Assembly (NCBI RefSeq): GCF_900130015.1
Contig: NZ_FQXS01000006.1
Coordinates: 1 to 64,000, forward strand
DNA from: Desulfofustis glycolicus DSM 9705
GTDB lineage: Bacteria; Desulfobacterota; Desulfobulbia; Desulfobulbales; Desulfocapsaceae
Direction of reading: 5' to 3'
DNA length: 64,000 nt
Numbering within the stretch: the stretch's first letter is position 1; every line of letters starts with the position of its first letter. A model generated the notes under the pieces. The model made no database searches. It was given only the letters and a program-made list of their open reading frames with translations, and was not told the DNA's origin. The position numbers and the translations under genes are program-made. This document shows, in pieces, positions 56,382-64,000 of this stretch.

Positions 56382-58045
56382 GACGAGTGACCTGACGTCC
56401 TGGCGCCGAGGGTGTGGAGCGATGAATCGATCAGAGCGGGATCGACTTCGAGGAGCCGATGTTTGGCAATGACCTGGAGGGCGCGGCTAACCAGGTCTGG
56501 ATCGAATTGTGCGCCGGAGCCTTCCGTTAGTTGGGCAATAATGTCTTCAGGCGGTAACCGTTTGCGATACGGTCGATCGGCGTTCATCGCTGCAAGTGCA
56601 TCGACGAGGGCGAAGAAGCGGGCGCCCAATGGGATTTCGTCGCCCTTGAGTCCTTCGGGAGAGCCAAAACCATCAAAACGTTCGGCATGATGGAGCAGAA
56701 TCGACCGCTCACCCTGGAAAAAGTCAAAGAGTTCGGTCAATTCTAGCAACTTGTAGGGAAAATCGTTCATTACTTCCCGTTCATCGGAAGAAAATTCCTG
56801 CCGTTTTTTTATCATCTCGTTGTGCAGCAACAGCCTGATCGACGTGTGCAGTGTGATCGCGTTCTTAAAGGTGCGAATGAGCGGTTCCGGCAGGTTCATG
56901 TGCTGGCCGATCAACTCGACGTACCGGCGAACCGTTTTGATATGCACCTGGTTTTCCTTGCCGGCGATATCCTTGGCCAGCAATTGCAGGGATTCGATGG
57001 CAGACTTTTTCGTTTTATCGAGCGTTTTGCTCAAGGTTGCCTTGACCTGAGCCAAATTCTGCTGAGAGGTGTTGGCGCCGGACCGTTCGCCAAGGCGAAA
57101 ACCGACAACGCGGTTACGACCTTCCGATTTTGCGAGAAACAGCGCCCGTTCGGCCATCGTAATGAAATGGTCCGGATCGTTTGGCTGATGGTCGATCAGC
57201 GAGGCGACACCTGCCGAGGCGGTGACCTGGTGTTGTTCCGTTCCCCTGACAAAGGGCTTGTCGGCCAGGTTTCGGCGAATCGACTCGGCGATGGTGACCG
57301 CTTCTTCCTGCCCGATATCGGGGAGCAGAGCGACAAAGACCTCACCGCTGAAACGAAAACAGATACCCTTTGGTGTGGTCATGCTGGTCAGACGGGCGGC
57401 AAAGTCATTGAGCACGAAGTCGCCATAGGACCGTCCGGCATTTTGATTGAGTTCATCGAAAAAGTCGAGATCCAGGATGAGCAGGGATAGTTCGGTTTGC
57501 CGGTCGGTGGCCGAGTCGAATTCACGGGTCAATACCTTGTTGAGATGACGCCGATTGTAGAGACCGGTCAGGCCGTCCCGGGAGGCGAGCACGTCGAGGA
57601 AATCGCTGTGCTGCTTCATCGATTGCTGCTGCTGGCCGAGTAGGCGGTCAAGTTCTTCGATCCGCTGCTGCCGCTCGTCCAGGGTGCGTTGCAATGCCCG
57701 GACATGACAGAGCAGACGTATCTGACCGATCAGGGTTTCCTCCGACGGTTCGTTCAGGACAGAGCAGAATTTCGGAAGCTCTGCTTGATAAATCGGCGTG
57801 GCCGGCAAAAACAGGATTGGAATGTCGGCCGAGCAGTGGGGCGAGGGCAAGGGGGCGATTGCTTCGTCTTCAGGAGAACAAGCAACGACCAGGTCGAAAT
57901 CGTGGCGTCGACAAAGTACTGCCGCAGCAGTTGACGAGTCGGCTGCGAAGAGTTGGAGACCGTGTCTTTCAAGTAGATTTGAGATCTGCTCAGCCGAGGC
58001 GATACCTGCCGTCAGCAGCAAAACTTTCCACTGTGGTTTGTTCAT
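56378..58045 (-). CDS. Degenerate GGDEF plus HD-GYP-like protein
   Basis: The 555-residue protein has three parts. Residues ~1-125 form a receiver-like fold with a weak phospho-acceptor region. A GGDEF domain at ~145-320 (SRDGLTGLYNRRHLNKVLTR, GICFRFSGEVFVALLPDI) has SGEVF in place of GGDEF, so it probably cannot make c-di-GMP. A C-terminal HD-GYP half at ~420-555 has HHAERFDGFGSPEGLKGDEI, but the first HD pair is missing. The product is likely a signalling scaffold. It is translationally coupled to the HDOD gene. Confidence 0.8.
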   Translation of the reverse strand: MNKPQWKVLLLTAGIASAEQISNLLERHGLQLFAADSSTAAAVLCRRHDFDLVVACSPEDEAIAPLPSPHCSADIPILFLPATPIYQAELPKFCSVLNEPSEETLIGQIRLLCHVRALQRTLDERQQRIEELDRLLGQQQQSMKQHSDFLDVLASRDGLTGLYNRRHLNKVLTREFDSATDRQTELSLLILDLDFFDELNQNAGRSYGDFVLNDFAARLTSMTTPKGICFRFSGEVFVALLPDIGQEEAVTIAESIRRNLADKPFVRGTEQHQVTASAGVASLIDHQPNDPDHFITMAERALFLAKSEGRNRVVGFRLGERSGANTSQQNLAQVKATLSKTLDKTKKSAIESLQLLAKDIAGKENQVHIKTVRRYVELIGQHMNLPEPLIRTFKNAITLHTSIRLLLHNEMIKKRQEFSSDEREVMNDFPYKLLELTELFDFFQGERSILLHHAERFDGFGSPEGLKGDEIPLGARFFALVDALAAMNADRPYRKRLPPEDIIAQLTEGSGAQFDPDLVSRALQVIAKHRLLEVDPALIDSSLHTLGARTSGHSS

Positions 58046-58223
58046 TGCACCTGTTGCTCATTGCCTGGCTGGTTTTCGTGCGACGGGACAGTGCTTCTCG
58101 ACAGAGTATAGTAATTTGATAAAAAGATTACAAATACAAGGGAAAAAAAGAGGTGGTCGAAAAAGCCGCCGGCGATCCCCGGTCGACAAAAAATCGGGTA
58201 GCGCCACTTGCCGCGCCTTGTTC

Positions 58224-58946
58224 TCAAGGGGAGCAGAGCGTCTTGACGTCAAGCTCGGGCGGGTTTTTCAGCGCCGTATCGAGCAGTGCGAATAAGGGCT
58301 TTTTAATCGTTTTCAACGGCGGTAACACCGGGACATCAGGGAGCAGATTGTCCGCCGGCTCGGGAGGGACCATCTCCAACTTGCGTTCGAGCGCGCTTCG
58401 ATCGCCACTCGTCGTGTTGGTCTGGAGAATTGCGTGGCTTTCATCGTGATCGAGAGAGCGGAGAAATGACAGAATGTTCTGCAAATCATTTTTCTGGTAG
58501 AAGAGGGTGATCTGCTCGCGGATGGTTTCCTGTTCTTCTATCAATTGATTGCGGGTTTCCTGGTAGGTCACGGATTGAGTCTGGAGACGCCGATAAATAG
58601 ATGAGAAGAGCAGTCGCAATCGCGATCTTCTGGTCAGCCCTTTGACCGGATAACCGGCGAACAAGCGTTTGCGGATCGTTGGTGATGAGCAGATATAGGA
58701 GTCATAGTAGAGATCATGGGCGATGCCGATGAGCGCCTGGAACTTCCTAATCAGCGATGGTTCGCCAAGCAGGATATAGAGCCTGATCAGATCGAGACCG
58801 ACGGAAGCTTCGAGTTCAACGGTCGCATCGAGAACCGCTTTGATATAGGCGGCACTGTCCCGCTCGATCATCTTTCTGAAGTTGAAATACCGATCGGCGA
58901 TGTCTTTTTTAATTTCGTAGGCGAGAACTTTGTCGATATCTTCCAT
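58224..58946 (-). CDS. Conserved-looking helical protein, function unknown
   Basis: The product (240 residues from the ATG at 58946) is not recognised. It is largely helical and charged, without membrane segments. The middle holds VKGLTRRSRLRLLFSSIYRR and a Gln/Glu-rich segment, NQLIEEQETIREQITLFYQK, which suggests a coiled coil. A Pro-rich tail (VPPEPADNLLPDVPVLPPLK) precedes the end. AGGAGAATAACC is a good ribosome binding site for this ATG. The gene is divergent from dnaG, with about 100 bases between, and may share a regulatory region. Confidence 0.55.
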   Translation of the reverse strand: MEDIDKVLAYEIKKDIADRYFNFRKMIERDSAAYIKAVLDATVELEASVGLDLIRLYILLGEPSLIRKFQALIGIAHDLYYDSYICSSPTIRKRLFAGYPVKGLTRRSRLRLLFSSIYRRLQTQSVTYQETRNQLIEEQETIREQITLFYQKNDLQNILSFLRSLDHDESHAILQTNTTSGDRSALERKLEMVPPEPADNLLPDVPVLPPLKTIKKPLFALLDTALKNPPELDVKTLCSP

Positions 58947-59047
58947 GGTTATTCTCCTGGGGGACGGTCGCGGCAAAAGCATGGCAGTGCTTCGCCATCG
59001 ATATTATAGTGGATTCGTCCGGGCAAATCACCATCCTTTGACAGACG

Positions 59048-60865
59048 ATGACGGAAGCTTTTATGGAAACATGGGAAGAGGCAACAGCGACGGTCAAACA
59101 GCAATCCGATATCGTGCAGGTCATCGGCGAGCACGTCAACCTGAAACGTAGCGGCGTCAGGTATCTCGGTCTTTGTCCGTTTCACCAGGAGAAGACACCG
59201 TCTTTTTCGGTCCACCCGGGGCAACAGTTCTACTATTGCTTCGGATGCGGGGCGGCCGGTGATGTCTTCAATTTCGTGATGAACTACCATCACCTCGAAT
59301 TCAAGGACACCCTGAAGATGCTGGCCGACCGGTGCTCTGTCGAATTGCCGCAACGGCGGCAATCTCCCCGGGAAGCCGAGCGGCAAAAGCGACGCGAATT
59401 ATTGTTTGCTGTCAACCGGCGAGCCGCCGACATCTATCGCGACTATTTGTGTCGTTTGCCGGGAGGTGCTGCGGCCCGTCGCTATCTGCAGCAGCGTGGG
59501 ATCAGTGAACAGATCCAGGAACGCTACCAGCTGGGTTATGCCCCGTCTGTCGAGCAGACGGGCTGGCACTTTCTCGGAGCCCAGCTCAATCAGGACGAGC
59601 AGCAGGCTGCCCTGACGAGCGGCTTGCTCGCTGCCCGGGAGCAGGGCGGCAGCTATGATCGTTTTCGGGATAGGATCATGTGCCCGATTTTCGATGCTAA
59701 AGGTCGCATCGCCGGTTTCGGCGGCCGCATCCTCGGTGACGGCAACCCGAAATATCTCAATTCTCCGGAAAGCGAGATCTATATGAAAAGCCGCTTGCTC
59801 TTCGGCCTGTACCAGCAGCGGGATGCGATTCGAAGCCGGCGCCGGGCGACGTTGGTGGAAGGCAATTTCGATCTGTTGTCCCTGGTGACGCACGGCTATG
59901 AGTCGGTGGTTGCCCCGCTGGGAACGGCATTGACCGGAGATCAGGTCCGACTGTTGAAAGGGCTGGCCGACGAGGTTGTCCTACTGTTCGATGGTGACGA
60001 GGCCGGCATCAAAGCGGCGGAACGCGCCGTCCCGCTCTTTCTTGCCGAGCGGGTCAGCGGCCGGGTGGCGCTGCTGCCGGTCGGGGAGGACCCCGACACC
60101 TACATCCGCCAGCATGGGGTGGCGGGGATCAGCAGTGTCGTCGAGCAAGCGGAAACGCTTCCCGAATTTGCCCTGAAGCGGATGGTTGAACGGCACGGGT
60201 TGAGCCTGGACGGCAAGACGAAGATCGTCGAAGAATTGAAACCGCTGTTGGCTGCTGCCGACTCGACGTTGCAGCGGTCGCTGGTGGCGGCCCATTTTTC
60301 CTCCTTGCTGGGTGTTCCCACGGAGACGCTGCTCGCCCAAGTTGCTCCCGGTTCTTCCGCGGATGAGTCCCGGAAACCGGCTTCGCTATCGCGCGGGTCG
60401 GGACAGCGGCCGGAGCCGGTCCCGAAAGGGATGCGGGAACTGCTCGCCTTTATGATCTTCAGGCCGGATCGGTTGGCGGATCTGGAGCAGGCGGGAGCAA
60501 CGGATGTCCTGTCCGGCAGCATAGGGGAAATCATCGTTCTCCAGCTGAAGCGATTGGTTGATGAGCGCGGCTCCGCGTTGCAGCCGGAAGAATTGTTGTC
60601 GAGCTTGCCGGAAGGAGAAGAGCGATCGCTGGTCGCATCCGTACTGCTTGATCCGACGCTTTCAGGCCGCTTCCCCGTCGATCCGAACCAGGAAGAAGAT
60701 GGTCTGCAGGATATTATCTCCTGGGTGCGGCGCATCGTCTTGAAGAAACGTTCCGATGCCCTGATGAATGATCTTGGCCAGGCCCAGAGAAATAACGATT
60801 ACGAGCAGATAAACAGCTTGATGCGACAAAAGATGGTGATCGATACGGAGCTCAAGGCACTTTGA
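59048..60865 (+). CDS. dnaG: DNA primase
   Basis: The 605-residue protein has the N-terminal CHC2 zinc domain (Cys43, His46, Cys64, Cys67 in GLCPFHQEKTPSFSV and FYYCFGCGAAGDVF). A Toprim catalytic core follows (TLVEGNFDLLSLVTHGYESV, ADEVVLLFDGDEAGIKAAER), then a C-terminal helicase-interaction domain. It makes RNA primers on the lagging strand. Length (E. coli 581) is normal. The ATG at 59048 is accepted, although an ATG at 59063 would also start before the zinc domain. rpoD follows after about 200 bases, the usual dnaG-rpoD order. Confidence 0.95.
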   Translation: MTEAFMETWEEATATVKQQSDIVQVIGEHVNLKRSGVRYLGLCPFHQEKTPSFSVHPGQQFYYCFGCGAAGDVFNFVMNYHHLEFKDTLKMLADRCSVELPQRRQSPREAERQKRRELLFAVNRRAADIYRDYLCRLPGGAAARRYLQQRGISEQIQERYQLGYAPSVEQTGWHFLGAQLNQDEQQAALTSGLLAAREQGGSYDRFRDRIMCPIFDAKGRIAGFGGRILGDGNPKYLNSPESEIYMKSRLLFGLYQQRDAIRSRRRATLVEGNFDLLSLVTHGYESVVAPLGTALTGDQVRLLKGLADEVVLLFDGDEAGIKAAERAVPLFLAERVSGRVALLPVGEDPDTYIRQHGVAGISSVVEQAETLPEFALKRMVERHGLSLDGKTKIVEELKPLLAAADSTLQRSLVAAHFSSLLGVPTETLLAQVAPGSSADESRKPASLSRGSGQRPEPVPKGMRELLAFMIFRPDRLADLEQAGATDVLSGSIGEIIVLQLKRLVDERGSALQPEELLSSLPEGEERSLVASVLLDPTLSGRFPVDPNQEEDGLQDIISWVRRIVLKKRSDALMNDLGQAQRNNDYEQINSLMRQKMVIDTELKAL

Positions 60866-61062
60866 TCGGGTCAAACGCCTGTTTTTTCACCATTGTTCCA
60901 ATTAAAGAAAAATGGCCATCGGGTCGATGAAATCTTTCGACACATGATACGAATTGTTGATTTTCATGTACTTATACTCTAATAATAGGTGAGTCCAGAC
61001 AGGCAGTGACGGTGTATGACCGACTGGGGTGTTTTTGGGGGACGAGATGGCATGGGGGAGTG

Positions 61063-62724
61063 ATGGCGGCAGATGACTATAGCGATGTTGGCATGGACGA
61101 ATATGAGGCCACGGAAGATGGCGAGCAGTTCGTCAATGACGATGAGGATTCGTCTATCTGGGATCTGACCGGAATTTTTCATCCTGAGGAAAAGGCTGTT
61201 CCGGTCGTTTTGCCTGAAGACGTGCCGGAGGATCGGCGCAAAAACGTCAGGGACCGGAGGAAGAGTCCCTTCGGCGATCGGCGTCAGGGGGACCGGCGGC
61301 GGCTGTCGAGATCACCGCTGCAAAACGGGACTCATTCCATCGACCCGATGAACATCTATCTTCGTGAAATGGGTAGCCTGACTCTGCTCAGTCATGAAGA
61401 AGAGTTGAAGTTAGCCAGGATGATGGAAGAGGGTAAGTTCCGTATTCAGACGGCGGCGCTTTCGACCCAACTCGCGTTTCCGGTGTTGCAGCAATTGGCT
61501 ACCGATCTGTCGTCCGGTCGCAGCAGGATCTTCCAGATAGTTCACGGTGTCCCCGATAACGAACCGGAACTAGTCAAGCGTGAGACCGAGGTGTTTCTCG
61601 ACCGATACCGGCAGGCCGCCGAACTCGATGGTAAACGGGCCGAACTGCTCGCCCAGGTGCGGGCGGGGAAGGTGGCAGAGCAGCAATATCGAGGGGTGCG
61701 GCGGCGGATTGTCGCCATCGGCGAGCAATGCGCTGCGCTGTTTAGCGAACGGCTGATCTGCCAGGAATGTATTAATTCGGTAGCGGCAGGACTCGAAGAG
61801 TTGTCTCGCCGATTTCGACAGGTTCTCATTGCGGTGATGAGGGAGGCGAGTCTGTCTCCTTCGGCGCCGTCAACGGAAGCGTCGTTGATCAATGCCGTTG
61901 AAGCTCAGGTCAATCGCCAGTTCATGGGCGAGTCGGGCCTCGATGCCGAGGTGCTCACCGCGCTTTATTCGGAGATCGAGGCCGGGCGTGAAGTTACCAA
62001 GTATGCAAAGGAAGCGCTCGTTCGCGCCAATCTGCGCCTGGTGATCTCCGTATCGAAGAAGTTCGTCAATCGTGGTCTGCAGTTTTCCGATCTGATCCAG
62101 GAAGGTAACATCGGCTTGATGAAGGCCGTCGACAAGTTCGATTATCATCGTGGATACAAATTCAGCACCTATGCCACCTGGTGGATCAGGCAGGCAATCA
62201 CCCGGGGGATTGCCGACCAGGGTCGGACCATTCGGTTGCCGGTTCACATGATCGAAACGATCAACCGGTTGCTCAGAGTATCCAAAGAATTCTTATTGGA
62301 AGAACATCGGGAGCCGACTCCGGAGGAAATGGCCAACCAGCTCGGTACCGAGGTGAGCAAAGTGAAGACGGCCCTGAAAATCGCCAAGGATGCGATTTCT
62401 CTTGATACTCCGATCGGTGATGATGGGGAGACGTTTCTCGGAGATTTTATCGAAGACAGCGATAGACCGGGGCCTGATGCCATTTCGATGACCGCCAGTT
62501 TGCGGGAATGCCTGAACCAGGTGATGTCGACGCTGACGCCGCGGGAAGCGAAGGTACTTCGTATGCGCTACGGTATCGACGTCGATTACGATCACACCCT
62601 GGAGGAGGTGGGGCGATGTTTTGCGGTAACCCGCGAACGGATTAGGCAGATCGAAGCCCAGGCCATCCAGAAATTGAAACACCCCTCCCGAATTGAGGAA
62701 TTGCGGGTGTTCATGACTGAATAG
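61063..62724 (+). CDS. rpoD: RNA polymerase primary sigma factor (sigma-70)
   Basis: The 553-residue sigma factor has region 1.2 ([20 protein letters not shown]), a non-conserved region, region 2 ([40 protein letters not shown]), region 3 and region 4 ([37 protein letters not shown]). The N-terminal ~85 residues are acidic and then very basic ([28 protein letters not shown]), unlike a typical region 1.1, so promoter-entry control may differ. The ATG at 61063 follows GGGGGAG. It is the housekeeping sigma factor. Confidence 0.95.
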   Translation: MAADDYSDVGMDEYEATEDGEQFVNDDEDSSIWDLTGIFHPEEKAVPVVLPEDVPEDRRKNVRDRRKSPFGDRRQGDRRRLSRSPLQNGTHSIDPMNIYLREMGSLTLLSHEEELKLARMMEEGKFRIQTAALSTQLAFPVLQQLATDLSSGRSRIFQIVHGVPDNEPELVKRETEVFLDRYRQAAELDGKRAELLAQVRAGKVAEQQYRGVRRRIVAIGEQCAALFSERLICQECINSVAAGLEELSRRFRQVLIAVMREASLSPSAPSTEASLINAVEAQVNRQFMGESGLDAEVLTALYSEIEAGREVTKYAKEALVRANLRLVISVSKKFVNRGLQFSDLIQEGNIGLMKAVDKFDYHRGYKFSTYATWWIRQAITRGIADQGRTIRLPVHMIETINRLLRVSKEFLLEEHREPTPEEMANQLGTEVSKVKTALKIAKDAISLDTPIGDDGETFLGDFIEDSDRPGPDAISMTASLRECLNQVMSTLTPREAKVLRMRYGIDVDYDHTLEEVGRCFAVTRERIRQIEAQAIQKLKHPSRIEELRVFMTE

Positions 62725-62837
62725 TCGTTTCTCCGAGCCCGTTATCACCCCCTCTTGTCGCGTTCCATGGGCGTCGCTCGCCGTTGTCGGGCTGAGATTC
62801 ATTTGCGTCCTCTTTGCCTGCACGTACTACCGGATGG

Positions 62838-63950
62838 ATGAAACAGACCAGGGATTGGATACAATTGAGCATGGTCGATGGGCTCGGACCGAACGGATTC
62901 TGGGCGCTCGTAACCCACTTCGGCTCTCCGGGAGCTGCCCTGGCGGCGTCAGGCGCTGAGTGGCAGGCGTTACCGGGGCTGCGCTGGAGACAGGTTCCGG
63001 CCCGCGGGGCAATCATCGCCGGCGGCGAGCGGGTTGACCGGGAATTGGCAGCCCTTGCCGACATCGGCGGGAGGGCCGTCAGTTACCCCGATCCGGATTA
63101 CCCGAGCCTGCTGCGCTCCATCGCCTGCCCACCGCCGGTCCTTTATCTGTGTGGCCGGAGTGGAGTGGGCAACACAACGGCCGTGGCGATAATCGGTTCG
63201 CGTGCCGCCACCAGTTACGGTCGCCGTACGGCCCATCGGTTGGCCATGGATCTGGGTGGCCGGGGAGTGACTGTCGTATCGGGTCTGGCCCAAGGGATCG
63301 ACGCTGAAGCGCATGCCGGTTGTCTTGCCGGCGGTGGTTTTACCGTCGCCGTTCTCGGTTGCGGGCTCGATGTCGTTTATCCCCGGATCAACGGTCGCCT
63401 GTATCGCCTGATTGCCGAAGCGGGACTGTTGGTCAGCGAATACCCGCTCGGCACCAAGCCCGAGGGGTTCCGGTTTCCGGCCCGCAATCGGATTATCGCC
63501 GGTCTGAGCAGGGGCGTGGTTGTCGTCGAGGCAGCCCGACGCTCGGGAACCCTGATAACCGTGCAGCATGCCTTGGAAGAAGGCCGAGAGGTCTTTGCTG
63601 TTCCCGGTCAGGTCGATTCTGCCAAGAGTGCCGGCAGCCATTGGCTGCTGCAGCAGGGGGCCGGTTTGGTCGTCTGCGCCGACGATATCGCTGAGGGCCT
63701 GGGGCTGCCTTCATCTCCGGTCCCGAAGCAGGAGACGGCTCAGGAAGCAGGGGCGATCGACAGTGGAGCCGCCCAGGTGTTGGCGTTGCTTGAACCGTAT
63801 CCGCTGCTGCGTGACGACTTGCTGCGCCGCTCCGGGCTCGGTTCGGCCCGGCTCAGCGAACTTCTGCTGATGCTCGAGTTGGCGGGATGTGTTGAAATTT
63901 TGCCGGGAGACCGGGTGCGGAGAATCGATACAGCCGCCTGTTGTTCGTAA
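62838..63950 (+). CDS. dprA: DNA processing protein DprA
   Basis: The 370-residue protein has a short helical N-terminus and the Rossmann-like DprA domain: AIIGSRAATSYGRRTAHRLA, VSGLAQGIDAEAHAGCLAGG, TVAVLGCGLDVVYPRINGRL, FPARNRIIAGLSRGVVVVEA and VFAVPGQVDSAKSAGSHWLL. A winged-helix C-terminus (DDLLRRSGLGSARLSELLLM) follows. DprA loads RecA on incoming single-stranded DNA. The ATG at 62838 is chosen; the frame extends to a TTG at 62814. Confidence 0.93.
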   Translation: MKQTRDWIQLSMVDGLGPNGFWALVTHFGSPGAALAASGAEWQALPGLRWRQVPARGAIIAGGERVDRELAALADIGGRAVSYPDPDYPSLLRSIACPPPVLYLCGRSGVGNTTAVAIIGSRAATSYGRRTAHRLAMDLGGRGVTVVSGLAQGIDAEAHAGCLAGGGFTVAVLGCGLDVVYPRINGRLYRLIAEAGLLVSEYPLGTKPEGFRFPARNRIIAGLSRGVVVVEAARRSGTLITVQHALEEGREVFAVPGQVDSAKSAGSHWLLQQGAGLVVCADDIAEGLGLPSSPVPKQETAQEAGAIDSGAAQVLALLEPYPLLRDDLLRRSGLGSARLSELLLMLELAGCVEILPGDRVRRIDTAACCS

Positions 63951-63962
63951 AGCGAGTCGAAA

Positions 63963-64000
63963 ATGTCGAGTAAGAGCGAAAATCAGCTCAAAAAGGAAAT
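63963..64000 (+). CDS. Start of the next gene, probably topA (partial)
   Basis: An ATG at 63963, 13 bases after dprA, opens a frame that runs off the window after 12 codons (SSKSENQLKKE). topA, encoding DNA topoisomerase I, very often follows dprA, and a basic N-terminus fits, but there is too little sequence to be sure. Confidence 0.35.
   Translation, partial: MSSKSENQLKKE

Overview
The window reads as chromosomal DNA of a GC-rich Gram-negative anaerobe. The most likely source is a Desulfobacterota bacterium of the Desulfobulbales type. This placement is an inference. It rests on gene content: a cytoplasmic group 3-type [NiFe]-hydrogenase operon, a nickel-pincer LarA-family racemase, an archaeal-type FMN-binding glutamate synthase, a UPF0210/ACT pair, a DsrE protein, PAS/HDOD/GGDEF regulators, and a holB-ricT-metG block next to a dnaG-rpoD-dprA block. 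No rRNA, tRNA, CRISPR array or prophage was seen.

Layout. 1-2.06 kb is a decayed region with the tail of an IS481-like transposase, a beheaded TrkA-C fragment, a cupin gene and an orphan PEP-CTERM tail. 2.06-13 kb holds small metabolic and stress genes: DUF302, histidine phosphatase, SDR, hydrolase, flavoprotein, PAS kinase, DsrE, a lipoprotein-gloA-gshA operon, YaiI, PanE and a NYN-LOTUS protein. 13.2-17.3 kb is a compact hydrogenase operon: V4R protein, small subunit, large subunit, 2[4Fe-4S] ferredoxin, second V4R protein, maturation protease. 17.3-21.3 kb is a hydroxy-acid locus with larA-like and GntR genes divergent from hyi and garR. 21.7-24.6 kb carries a winged-helix gene, a GAF-ANTAR antiterminator and a glutamate synthase-like gene. 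The leader of that last gene contains a well-formed ANTAR two-hexaloop/terminator switch. 24.7-28.6 kb holds a KaiC-XRE-cupin fusion and a divergent enolase/kinase pair bracketed by inverted copies of a 144-bp repeat. 29-41.4 kb contains envelope and housekeeping genes (YaaA, PilZ, OsmC, two glycosyltransferases, PAP2, RluA) and a UPF0210-ACT-MtaD operon. 41.8-45.1 kb is a more AT-rich VTC-DUF4956-CotH island. 45.8-53.5 kb is a long information-processing operon ending in a triosephosphate-isomerase-like gene that lacks the catalytic Glu. 53.8-64 kb holds UbiB, HDOD and degenerate GGDEF/HD proteins, then dnaG, rpoD, dprA and probably topA.

Three families of short dispersed repeats recur between genes: A, a palindrome around a GGGACAGGTT core; B, a roughly 60-bp element; and C, a roughly 144-bp MITE-like element. 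The strongest candidates for new biology are the ANTAR leader RNA, the repeat-bracketed enolase-like/kinase cassette, the hydrogenase with two V4R partners, and the TIM-like protein with a Cys in place of the catalytic Glu.
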